In this document: positions 1 to 9,922 of the stretch, piece by piece
Layout: every line of letters begins with the position of its first letter
How positions within the stretch are numbered: position 1 is the stretch's first letter
Source: Mytilisepta virgata
Lineage: Eukaryota; Mollusca; Bivalvia; Mytilida; Mytilidae
Length of the DNA: 64,000 nucleotides
Direction of reading: 5' to 3'
Assembly (NCBI GenBank): GCA_028015205.1
Contig: CM051511.1
Span: 30,248,001-30,312,000, forward strand
The notes under the pieces: model-generated
What the model was told of the DNA's origin: nothing
Databases searched by the model: none
Seen by the model: only the letters and a program-made list of their open reading frames with translations
Made by a program: the position numbers and the translations under genes

Positions 1-145
1 CGGGTCATTGGACATATTTCTGAAAGAGAACCTCCTAAGAATTATTACTGTCAACTTTGGTTCCAACTGGACTTGTAGTTTCATATAATAAGATTTTTGA
101 TAGTCACCCCCCTTTTTTCTATTTTTAGTAACAGCAGCCATCTCG
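1..145 (+). mobile_element. Truncated 165-bp-unit repeat element
   Basis: The first 145 bases closely match 24910-25055 inside the full-length element at 24111-25719, including the CCTCCTAAGAA block, the pyrimidine-rich CACCCCCCTTTTTT stretch and the CAGCAGCCAT block. It starts before the window and breaks off in unrelated AT-rich sequence. Confidence 0.7.
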
Positions 146-1680
146 ATATAATGATGAATTAATAAGCACAACCATTAAAACCCAACCAATTACAAAAAAC
201 AGGAATCCAAAACTCAGCAAAGGGTTAAAATATGTTTTGAGAAGTTTATGAATTACACTACTTTACATGTTTAGCTGAGTAACACAATTAAATGTCTCAA
301 TTTAAGATTTGAGGATTTTAAAATTTGCTGAAAATCAAATGGTTGCCATGTTAACAGTAATAAAGACTCCAGCTACAAAATTATAACTATAACAGGACCT
401 TATGAAGAACAAAATTGTATAATTCACCATTTTTTTGAATAAATAAAACTTTAGATTGAAAATTTTTTTTATATATTTATTGATATTATTAAAAAGTTAA
501 AACATGTTCCTTTCATATTAAAACAATTTTGCCTTAATTTGCCTGGTTAAATTGTAGTATTTTCATTGTAAAAAATAGGGAAAAGGCCAATTTTCTAGAT
601 GGCACCCTAAAATATGAAAAAAAACATACATAATGAGTTTTGCATGAGTTTCTCGTAGCTTATGTGGTAAATCAAGCCCTGGGATAATTTAGAGTTAGCG
701 AAAACTAATCAGTCAGTATTTTATTGTTACAGTATGGACTTAATGAATACATGTAATACATATACTAGTCACATTAAATTTATAATTCGCCATTGGAGAA
801 AAATACATTACATCTAAATTGTGGTTCTGTCAAGTTCAGGACTTAATACAGCTAACAGAATAAAAGATAAAATAGAATTTTACTGGTTGTTCTTGTATTG
901 TGGTTAACTTTTGTATAACTGACTGGATGTGAGCAACTACAATAGAGGGGTGATGTTTTGTCCATACATTAAATCGGCTTATCTGAATTTCATATATGAA
1001 CATGATGAATGACTTTAGTACAGATGCGTTCCTCATGAAGAAATGGAAGAGGAAATAATCTGCTCTTTGCGACTTTTCTGTTTCTTTATTGAACCTTTAG
1101 ATTGATAAGGAAGGTAACTTAATGCTTGATCACAAAATAGAAGGTGTAGAATATTCAGTTTCACTAAAACAAGATCAAAGTTTATGTGAATATCATGCAA
1201 TTAAGGCTTTCTATAATTTTTTTAATTTTGAAATTACAGTGCAACCCATTTAATTGGATACCCTATTTGTCAAAAGAAAATATTCAATTAACCAATATAT
1301 CCAGTTAGCCAATAAACCCATTTTGACCACGGGAGATAACAAAAATTGAAGATTGTAAGTTCAATGGAGATTGAAAACATGAGAGAGAATAATGTACATG
1401 TTATTTATGCTTCCTGTTTTATTTAATGTGATGTTATTATCTAATAAAATAATAAACAAAATAGTTTCCAGTGTGTTGTGTACTTTATGTCCAGTTTACT
1501 CATTTTTGTTTGAAATAACACATTTTGTAAATAAGTGAAGTTTAAATTCCAGTGATTAAATGATTTTTGAATGATTTTATAATTTATTTTAAGAAATGAA
1601 TAAATGAACACACATGAAATTTAAAGATTTTAAAGAGCTGAAGCTGATTCAATCATTTATTAAACTTTTGAGACCATTGA
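146..1680. other. AT-rich sequence within intron 6, no gene seen
   Basis: No convincing exon, repeat family or RNA gene. A 66-codon minus-strand frame (836-1036) has no flanking splice signals that fit the receptor phase and no recognisable motif. Confidence 0.5.
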
Positions 1681-1724
1681 ATCGAGGAAGTTGTACTCAT
1701 GCATTATAAGTGCAGTACATGAAT

Positions 1725-2300
1725 CGAGAAAATTAACATATCTAGACAGTTGAGAATATGTCAAGAAAAATTAATACATATCAAGACAGTTAAGACTTTG
1801 TCGAGACAGATTAAAACATAATAAACCAGACAAGACATTTTATACATCTTTCAGACAGCCGAGACTGTGTTGAGACAAAATAAGACACAATGAGTTCGTG
1901 TTGTTCATTGTTTTTTAGTTTTCAATGTTTATTTGTTGTGCCTATGGTTGTTCATTTGTCTTCCTTGGTTTGTCATTCAATGGATTGCCTTTTGTGGTTT
2001 GCTCCTTAGGTATATTTGTCTTGTTTGGACTCTTACGAATATGACAAGACTCATTTAGACAACATTCAGATAGTCAAAAATCTTTCGAGTCAAATAAAGT
2101 GTTTGTCAAGACAGTCAAGAATCTGACGAGATAAATTGAGTGATTGTGGGAAATTGAGACAGTCAAGACAAAATCTCGCACAAAAAAAAACTGTTTGACA
2201 CTTAAGACACAAGTCGACACTTTTCTAATATTTTCTATCCAAATTAAGAAAATCGAGTAATTTTTAGTCCAATTCAGACAAGAACAGGCTAACTCAAATA
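1725..2300. repeat. Degenerate AGACAGT(C/T)(A/G)AGA simple repeats around a retroelement tail
   Basis: Imperfect copies of an AGACAGT-AGA motif recur on both sides of position 1890-1990. The centre (1889-1970, plus) matches the reverse complement of 4845-4915, the 3' tail of the reverse transcriptase family described below: TGTTGTTCATTGTTTTTTAG followed by a TGTTTATTTGTTGTG block. Confidence 0.5.
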
Positions 2301-2670
2301 TTTGGTAGTTTGTAGTGCTATATGTGTTGACACTTCTATATATGGCTTCTTCTTCGAAATTTTAGAACAAATTTCGTATTATATTTAAGTTTGAGACCAA
2401 GAAAGGTCAGGAAAATCCGATGGACCATCCAACAAACACCGTCAAACAACAGCTGCCCGATGTATATGTTGTGTAAGGTTACTTAACAATACATACAATG
2501 ATCACTTTGTCAAACATTTTCACTTATAACCAGTGAGTATCAAATTCTCTTTGATTTGCTTTTGTTTTTTAATGATTTTATAGCATTATTGTTATTGAAA
2601 TTTACTCTCATAAATAAAAATTTTTATTCATATCCTGTATGTTAAATTAAACAGAGGAACAAGTATATAC

Positions 2671-2907
2671 CTTTATATGGTTTCCATGTGCCGTCTTTTA
2701 ACCTAATTTTACATTTGGCAATTTCAACATTGATGCCATCAGTACTTTTCACATCATCTATCCTTTCATTCAGTAGTCTGCGTAGTAAACATGTTTTTCC
2801 GACACCATTCTTGCCGACCAAAATCACTCTTATGTATTTACGCATTTCGTTTTGACTTTCAATGTTTTCAAGATATGTAGCTCTCTCCCTTTCCTCCATT
2901 TTCAAAT
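2671..2907 (-). CDS. Receptor exon 6: start of Roc/Ras-like GTPase domain
   Basis: 237 nt, end of Tyr212 to Lys290 plus one base. Acceptor GATAG before 2907, donor GTATAT after 2671, phase 1 at both ends. A charged juxtamembrane stretch (MEERERATYLENIESQNEMR) leads into YIRVILVGKNGVGKTCLLRR: strand 1, the Walker A P-loop (residues 243-250) and helix 1, then VKSTDGINV (264-272), the switch I-like STDG found in Roc/COR and related GTPases, then KCKIRLKDGTWKPYK. Known: the P-loop binds GTP phosphates and Mg2+. The DxxG, NKxD and any COR or kinase domains are not in the window. Met215 could start a soluble isoform, but the upstream acceptor and phase favour joining to the membrane exons. A longer frame back to 2953 reads through the acceptor and is rejected. 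Confidence 0.85.
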
Positions 2908-3429
2908 CTATCAAAGGAAAACAAGAGAAAGGGCTATTAAACTGAACAGTCAACTGGATTGCCTTTCATCACTGTTTGAAGAGATTTTATATCGCCACTG
3001 GAATAGTTAGGTGAAAAATTCTGAAATGCTTCAAATGTTTGAATGTTCGTATAAATTGCATGTATTAAACACCATTGTAGTAAATATATAGATCTAAATA
3101 TTACCCTCAACATGCTAAAGTTGTTTTCTCATACAACCATATATCTTTTATTTGGTACTGTTCACGTTCTTGGTGTTTTTAAAACACTACAACTATAGTT
3201 TTAAATTATTTATGGTTTACAGCATTTGTCGCCCTACTTTTAAAATCTTTCAACATGTTGTTGTAAAAGTCTAGCACTTGAAAAGTTTTTCATGAGTTTA
3301 ATTAAGATAGAAGATATTATTTTGAAATACCACCATGGTGGCAAATTATATACTAATAAGATCCACTGGTTACCGAAAAGCAGGAAATTTTGAATATCTA
3401 CTGACATACAAAGTGATTCAATTTAAGTT

Positions 3430-4260
3430 GTAACAGATTTATTATGAAATAAGAGTCCTCAAGGAGCATGTATAGCTTGGGTTATATTTGTTTATATAAG
3501 GACCACTGCTGCCATGTCTAATTCAAACTGTTTCAGTGAAAGACGATCCTTGATAATTTTTCCATAAGGTCCTATGTTGATATAAATTTGGCTATGGCAG
3601 TCTTGGTCTCTGGATGTCATTCAAATATTATATAATTATTAAAAACAAAGCCTGGCATAACTGTTGTTGTTCAAAAACCCACTGACCACTGACCATACTG
3701 GTTTGCTTTGAAAATGGACAACCATTCAACCAGATTTAGTCTAAACTCCAAATCATTTCAAAGAAGAATTAAGATTTCATGGATCTAAGGACCATTCGTC
3801 AAAGTTTTGTTTAATAAGTTAATATTTCGTAATGTTTTTTGTGTTAAATTTTTGTTACTTTTAAGTACAAAATGTAACAGCAACCATACTTGTCGGATTT
3901 CTGGAGCCCTGGACAAAAGTTGGTATCGGATACCCTACACAAATGTACAAACCATTTCATCAACACTTGTCTTAGTATTTTCGAAGGAGATTTCTAAATA
4001 TCATTTTTTCTGATTTGTTATATTTTAAATAAGGGTAGCCTAATTTGTCACAGGTCAACACTTCCAAATACAATTTAAAAAGGAGTGGACCTAAGGGCCA
4101 TTCCATATAAATGCTTGGTCTTAACTGCCTACATAATTTCATTTGAGAGGGTATTTTAATTTTTTGCTGAGTTATATGTTATTGGTCTGAGCTCAAAGTT
4201 AGTTCCAAGTAATCTAGATGTCTCATTGGAGACGATTTCTGAACAGTTTCTTGACTATTT
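3430..4260 (+). repeat. Strongly diverged units of the 165-bp family
   Basis: Recognisable but decayed copies of the AAGGACCA-TGCTGCCA-GT..CAGTGAAAGA..CCATAAGGTCCTATGTT pattern. No terminal hairpins can be seen, so this is an old fragment in intron 5. Confidence 0.45.
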
Positions 4261-4316
4261 TTTTTTAATTTTTAGTAAATGTGGCAATGATCAAAGGTAA
4301 TATTGTTAAAACTTAC

Positions 4317-4364
4317 ATCTCATGTTTAATCTATAAAATGGAACCATTAAACCAACAGCTAAAA
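4317..4364 (-). CDS. Receptor exon 5: second half of the membrane helix
   Basis: 48 nt, end of Phe196 to Arg211 plus one base of Tyr212. The acceptor is a good tract ending TTCTTTTCAG, the donor a perfect GTAAGT (4316-4311). It encodes FLAVGLMVPFYRLNMR, which joins the hydrophobic end of exon 4 to make one helix of roughly 26 residues followed by Arg/Arg, the usual inside-positive stop-transfer signal. Both ends are phase 1, matching exons 4 and 6. This microexon is far too short for ORF detection. Intron 4 (4365-17016) is 12.7 kb, intron 5 (2908-4316) about 1.4 kb. Confidence 0.72.
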
Positions 4365-4435
4365 CTGAAAAGAAGGCAAGATTAGTGTCATTACAGAATA
4401 CAATTGTAAATCTATTACACTTTCTTTACATGTAC

Positions 4436-4590
4436 AAATTGGATCAGTTCTGTCACAAATGAACTGTACAGAGTGGTTTTAGGTCAGAACAGTCTGGGAG
4501 GGTTAGAACTGTAATATTTGGTTCTTGGGTAGAACTATCAAGATTGATTCTATGTCAAAACAGTCCAGAACCGTTCTAAATGACGTCACA
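4436..4590. repeat. Minisatellite, roughly 28-bp GGTTCTAGGTCAGAACTGT units
   Basis: About five imperfect units of a motif containing GTCAGAACAGTC and GGTTCT. The same family returns at 16502-16792. The inverted AGAAC/GTTCT halves make each unit partly palindromic. Confidence 0.6.
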
Positions 4591-4739
4591 GGAAGGATAA
4601 TTATTAGATATAGATTTTGCATGTATTTGCCGCTAGGTTTTTGTAATCCCTGAACTATTATGATATATTAAAAGTTGATTTTTAAGGTATCGCGAAAAGA
4701 AAATTATCTTAAAATTCATAAACCACCAACTCTAAACAG

Positions 4740-5090
4740 ATGCAATTTCAACTTTTTTCTCCATTAGTTCTTTTTGTATGTCAAAAAAAATGACAAACAT
4801 ACCTAAGGAGCAATAAAAAAAACGTAATCTATTGGACAGACAAATGAACAACCACAAGCACAACAAATAAACACAGAAAACTAAAAAACAATGAACAACA
4901 CTAACTCCTATAAAAACCAGGAGTGAACCCATGTGCTCCGGAAGGGTAAGCAGTTCCTGCTCCGTATACGGCACCAGTCGTGAAGTTCAACAAAGTCAAT
5001 CCGGGGGAAGTCACAAATCGGTAGAGGCACATGAAAGGTTACGACAGTGGGAACAGGTCCAACATCCTTAACCTATTCCTTTAATAAAAT
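4740..5090 (-). pseudogene. Reverse transcriptase element, 3' tail fragment
   Basis: On the minus strand the sequence reads TGAVYGAGTAYPSGAHGFTP and then the TTTTTATAGGAGTTAGTGTT tail typical of the C-terminus and 3' end of a reverse transcriptase family abundant in mussels. Only the end of the coding region and part of the 3' sequence remain, with frame breaks. Related pieces lie at 1889-1970, 11230-11470 and 26090-26280. Confidence 0.6.
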
Positions 5091-5193
5091 ACCTCTTTCG
5101 TTGTCTATGTCTGTTGATTGAAGGAATATATCGTCAAAACTCTGTGCTAAGGGCATGTAAAAATGTTGAAAATAGCAATTTCTTCCAGTTTAA

Positions 5194-5440
5194 ATCGAAT
5201 TTTAACTATGAGCGTACCTACGGCCCAAGATGATATTTAAAAAGCCAATTTCTTTGATGTATGCAAAATATCTTCGTGGGTCACAGGTACGCTCAAATTT
5301 ATTCCATTTTAAATCAAATTTTAACTATGAATGTACATACGGCCCACGATGATATTTAAAATAGTCATTCTTTCATAACAACTCTAGCTGTATGCAAAAT
5401 ATCTTCGTGGGTCACAGTTGTGCTCACTGTTAAAAATGGT
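5194..5440. repeat. Two tandem hairpin-forming units of about 120 bp
   Basis: A unit beginning TGAGCGTACCTACGGCCCA and ending TCGTGGGTCACAGGTACGCTCA is followed by a second, slightly diverged copy. The beginning and end of each unit are reverse complements, so each unit can fold alone. Confidence 0.6.
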
Positions 5441-5828
5441 AAAAAATGTATGAAATAGTTGTGAAACGATACCTCAGATCTCAGTAATATTTGAATACGC
5501 ATACGGAGCGGAGGATCGATCATATAGAAGTTATAAAAAGGCATCTTTTTTGCTTGAAATTATTTCACATTATTTTTTTATCTAGAACAGTAGAATTCAA
5601 TAAAGAAAAACAAATTTTCACCACAGTGTCTGGTTACATAAAATCAAACACCTAGGATATTATGCCATAATATACGTGATATTCCAAACATTGGTCGTGA
5701 GAGTCCAATAAAATTGAATAAGCATTACCCTTTTTTTGCTATCTGACAGACATTTTGGTTGATATCTTATTTCCAAGAAGACTAATAATTTTCTGTTCTA
5801 AACTTTTTGCGTAACGCGAAAAAATTGC

Positions 5829-7343
5829 AACTAGAGGCTCAGTGGGCTGAGCCTGTATCGCTCACCTGTCAAACTGCTTCTACAAACTTCCATTAATTCT
5901 TTGGTTGAATTTGCTTCAAAAGTTTCAGAGCAGATGATCAAAATATATTTTTCTCATAGGGTCCAAAGTTAAAAGTATTTCCCTCCTGGCGGCCATGTTT
6001 TTCTCAGATTTGAACATAATGAGCCAACTTTGTAAAGGACCTTCCATACATCATTCCAGTGCAGTTTTATTCAATTTGCTATTATAGTTTTAGAGGAGAT
6101 GATCAAAATGTTTTTTTCCATAGGCATGTATGTTAAACTATGTTCCTGCTGTCAGCCATGATGTTTGTCGCATTCGAACGAAATGAGCAATCCCTCTAAA
6201 CGACCTTCCATACATCATTCCAGAACAGTTTGGTTAAATATGCTTCAATAGTTTCAGAGGAGATGATCAAAATATGTTTGTCCCATAGGGTCCAATGATA
6301 AACCACGTTCCTCGTTGGTGGTTATGTGTGTTGTCGAATTGAAACAAAATGAGCTATCTTTGTAAAGAACCTTCCACGCATCATTCAAGTACAGTTTGAT
6401 TCAATTTGCTTCAATAGCTTTAGAGCCTATGATCAAAATATGTTTTTCCCATAGGGTCCAATGTTAAACCATGTTCCTTGCTGGCAGCCATGTTTTTAAA
6501 CAGATCGCAAAAATTTTTTATTAATCTTTGTGAGGGACATTCCATGCATCATTCCTGTAAAGTTTGGTTTAATTTTATTCAGTAGGTTCAGAGAAGATGA
6601 TCCTTAACATATTTTCCCATAGGGTCCAATGTTAAACTATGTCCTGCACTGGCAGCCATGTTTTACGGCAGATCGGAAAATTTTTGGCAATCTTAGAAAA
6701 GCGCCTGTCATACATCATTCCTGTAAAGTTTGGTTAAATTTGCTCAAGTAGTTTCAGAGGAGATGAACTTTAACATGTTTTCCCATAGGGTCCAATGTTA
6801 AACTATGTCCTGCGCTGGTAGCCATGTTTTACGGCGTATCGGAAAAATTTTGGCAATCTTAGTAAAGGACCTTCCATACATTATTCATGAAAGTTTGGTT
6901 AAATTTGCTCAAGTAGTTTCAGAGGAGATGAACTTTAACATGTTTTCCCATAGGGTCCAATGTTAAACTATGTCCTGTACTGGCAGCCATGTTTTACGGC
7001 AGATCGGAAAATTTTCGGCAATCTTAGAAAAGCGCCTGTCATACATCATTCCTGTAAAGTTTGGTTAAATTTGCTCAAGTAGTTTCAGAGGAGATAATCT
7101 TTAACCTGTTTTCCCATAGGATCCAATGTTAAACTACTTTGTGCTCTGGCAGCCATGTTTTTTGGCGGATCGGAAAAATTTCGGCAATCTTAGTAACGGA
7201 CCTTCCATACATCATTCCTGTAAATTTTCGTTAAATTTGCTCCATTGGTTTTAGAGGAGATGATCAATATGTGAAAGTTTACGGACGACAGACGCCAAGT
7301 GATGGCAAAAGCTCACATGGCCTTTGGCCAGGTGGGCTAAAAA
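5829..7343 (+). mobile_element. Hairpin-ended element with eight 165-bp units
   Basis: Begins CTAGAGGCTCAGTGGGCTGAG, a 6-bp stem hairpin followed by CGCTCACCTG, and ends with ACGGACGACAGACGCCAAGTG, then GCTCACATGGCCTTTGGCCA and GGTGGGCTAAAAA. In between are about eight units of around 165 bp, each with CATCATTCC, GTTTCAGAGGAGATGA and CCCATAGGGTCCAATGTTAA. The 5' CGCTCACCTG is the reverse complement of part of the 3' hairpin, giving subterminal inverted repeats. No protein is encoded, so it is non-autonomous. The design fits Helentron-associated (HINE or pearl-like) elements; that assignment is inference. Confidence 0.75.
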
Positions 7344-8380
7344 TAAGTTCAGATTCACAACATGATGAAAACAATTGGATTTTTCCCTATATTTCTATAA
7401 ATCTTTTTTGTGTTTCCTCTGGTATTTTTACGAAATCAGAATCAGACCGGCCTTGTCCAAAATGAAATATTAGACAACGCAGAGCTATTTTAATAGGATC
7501 ATTATGAAAACTCGAGTTACAGTCTCCAGCTTTTTACCCATGTCAGGATCATTTTTGATCATACAATGGACTTTATATAAACTTAAATAAGTCAAATCCT
7601 AAAACGACAAATGAGCTGCATAATTAACAGCAATGCTGTTTACTTCATCGCCATCGTCCATCCCGTTGAAATTCTTTATCCATGTTCTTTCGAACGGGCA
7701 CGGAAATATTAGACAGAGGCAAGCTATGCCACCGAGCATGTATGCCATAAACGAATTTCTTATATTGCAGCGTTGATTGTAGCGTGTCGGTTATTAAAGT
7801 TTCAACATGTATACATTTATTAGTCCATTTACTTGTTGTTTAGTGATAAATCAATCTGTTAATTTTTTTAACATTTGCACATGCACTGAAAAAGACACAT
7901 GCTATTTCAACTATAAACTAAATGAAAACTATGAAAAGGAGAAACTCTATTCCATGTGTGGATCATTTTGACGAAGTTCCTTTTTAATTTTGCAGATGTT
8001 AGAAGAGGTTTTGTAGGTATGTTTATTCCGGTTCATTCCGAATCCCTAGAAAAATTTTTTATTGTGGTTGCTAGGCAACAATTTTATAGCATGCATGATG
8101 TCATGTTGCTAATTAATTGGAAATTTATAAAATTCAACTACATGTAGACCACAAAATCTGATGCAGTCCATATTTGAATGAAAGAAACTTGATAAAGTTG
8201 CTGCATTCTGTGTGAAGATGTGCAAGACAGGTGTTTTCTTTCTTTGATTACATACATGTAGCGACATGTTCAAGAAGTGTGCTTACATAGAAGGCCTCAT
8301 CAAAAATTTCATATATTCCACTGTATTTATAATACTTCAATTTAACAAGTTTAACAATTGACAAAGCTCCAAACATTATA

Positions 8381-8405
8381 TACTGAACCGCAAAAGAAAC
8401 GTCGC
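8381..8405. repeat. Tc1-like left terminal inverted repeat
   Basis: 25 bp identical to the reverse complement of 9898-9922, next to TA at 8379-8380. Confidence 0.93.
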
Positions 8406-8572
8406 ACAAAATGACATGTTCACATACATTTATTTCAAAGTGACATTTATATATTTGAAATTAATTTTTACAAAATTTAATGAATGATTTACAGTCTTTT
8501 GGTTACAATGTTCACAAAAACGTCACAATTGTCGCAACGTCACATGTTTTCAATGCTGTGCTCCCACGTCCG

Positions 8573-9670
8573 TTAATAACGTGTATGTCCTCCACCGGCA
8601 CCAATTACTGCGGCACATCTTCGGTACATGGAGTTGATGAGCCGATTAATAAACGCCATTGGAACACGTGCCCATACTCTCTGAAACGCTTGTGAAAGTT
8701 CAGCTGCAGTTGTCGGACTTGGCTGCTCATTATTCAACCGTCTTTGAACTTCGTCCCATAAATGTTCAATAGGGTTTAAATCTGGACTCAAAGCCGGCCA
8801 ATCCATAACATTAATGTTATTCTGCTGTAGGAAGTCTCTTGTGGCTCTTGCGGTATGCGCACGTGCATTGTCCTGTTGGAAAGTCTTGTTTTGATGACGT
8901 GCGAAATGGGGCTGAACATGGGGTGTCAAGACTTGGTCGATGTAACGGGCAGCTGTTACGCCATTTCCTCTGCCTGGGCCAAGGTTCTGAAAGATGACTG
9001 GACCAAGTTTAACGTTAAGGCCGATTCCACCCCATACCATGATGCTAGGTCCTCCCCACGCGTCTGTTTCCAGAATGCAGCTGTCTTCGTAACGTTCCCC
9101 GCGTCTTCTCCACACTCTGGTTCTGCCATCGGCTGTTGAAATGCAGTAACGGCTTTCGTCAGAGAAGATGATGTTACGCCATTGTCGATTTCGCCAATTC
9201 TGTCGCTGAGTGGCCCACTGAAGACGAGCTTGACGATGTCGAGGAGTAAGAATAGGTCCTCTTGCTAGACGGCGACATCTCATGTTTCTAGCAGCTAATC
9301 GCCGACGAACCGTATCATCACTTATGGGTCGTCCATGTGTTCCAACAGTGTTTCTGGCAGTTTCGGCAGCTGGGGTGAACCGATTCATCAAATGGTGACG
9401 AACAATGCCTCTATTCTGTCTAGGGGTAGTGACTTGGGGTCTACCACTCCGTGGACGGTCATTTGTGCTGTTTGTTGCATTGTACCGTGTCCGTAGACGT
9501 TCAATTGTTCGAACAGCACAGTTGAAGTCGTTGGCAATAACTCTGGCAGATTGCCCAGCATCCAATCGACCAATGGCCTGTTCTCTCTGTTGTGGAGTCA
9601 GACGTGGCATAGCTTCTGTGTCAACACTGATACTAACACTCTTTAATTTTCTTTGGCCTTTTATACCCAT
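8573..9670 (-). CDS. Tc1-like DD34E transposase
   Basis: 365 codons from the first methionine; Met21 (9610, MPRLTPQQREQAIGRLDAG) is the more likely start, giving 345 residues, the usual length for Tc1 transposases. Residues 22-130 are the paired-like double helix-turn-helix that binds the terminal repeats, with a GRPR-like hinge (SGRPQ, 75-79). The catalytic domain has Asp171 (IIFSDESRY), Asp267 (QQDNARAHTA) and Glu302 (SPDLNPIEHLWD), with exactly 34 residues between the last two: the DD34E signature. The glycine-rich WGGPSIMVWGGI (205-216) is also present. The protein cuts the element out and reinserts it at TA. No stop or frameshift is visible, so it may be functional. GC content is clearly above the surrounding intron DNA, consistent with recent arrival. 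Confidence 0.95.
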   Translation of the reverse strand: MGIKGQRKLKSVSISVDTEAMPRLTPQQREQAIGRLDAGQSARVIANDFNCAVRTIERLRTRYNATNSTNDRPRSGRPQVTTPRQNRGIVRHHLMNRFTPAAETARNTVGTHGRPISDDTVRRRLAARNMRCRRLARGPILTPRHRQARLQWATQRQNWRNRQWRNIIFSDESRYCISTADGRTRVWRRRGERYEDSCILETDAWGGPSIMVWGGIGLNVKLGPVIFQNLGPGRGNGVTAARYIDQVLTPHVQPHFARHQNKTFQQDNARAHTARATRDFLQQNNINVMDWPALSPDLNPIEHLWDEVQRRLNNEQPSPTTAAELSQAFQRVWARVPMAFINRLINSMYRRCAAVIGAGGGHTRY

Positions 9671-9897
9671 AAAGGAGCATGAATTTCACGAACATTTAAG
9701 ATTTAAGAAAAATTATCGCCAAGTGTGTCCCACGAGCGGTTTTAGGTACGGTCGCTCTACGATATCAACTGAAAATTATTCAACCGAAAATTTAATTCAC
9801 TGGTAATTTAATCTTACCTGGTGATGTAATCGTAATACTGATTATATAAAAATCTTTAATTAATATTTATTTTGAATTTTGCTAACATTTTGAAAAA

Positions 9898-9922
9898 GCG
9901 ACGTTTCTTTTGCGGTTCAGTA
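9898..9922. repeat. Tc1-like right terminal inverted repeat
   Basis: 25 bp, the exact inverse of the left end, followed by TA at 9923-9924. Confidence 0.93.

Larger units (their letters stand above)
8381..9922 (-). mobile_element. Complete Tc1/mariner-type DNA transposon
   Basis: The 25-bp ends TACTGAACCGCAAAAGAAAC+GTCGC (8381-8405) and their exact reverse complement (9898-9922) bound one intact transposase frame. TA dinucleotides flank both ends (8379-8380, 9923-9924), the family's target duplication. Removing the element rejoins a reverse transcriptase frame in phase across one TA, so the target is known. Identical ends and an uninterrupted ORF indicate recent insertion and possible activity. 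Confidence 0.93.

Noticed and set aside
836..1036. Candidate receptor exon 7
   Set aside because: No acceptor giving phase 1 and no GTPase motif such as DxxG or NKxD; the next exon is probably left of the window.
2642..2953. 103-codon minus-strand frame as a complete small GTPase
   Set aside because: It runs past a good donor (2671) and acceptor (2907); ends beyond these are intron-like. Only the exon 6 part is kept.
8480..9806. Plus-strand and out-of-frame ORFs over the transposase (e.g. 8855-9139, 9405-9806)
   Set aside because: Antisense shadows of the transposase; no motifs.
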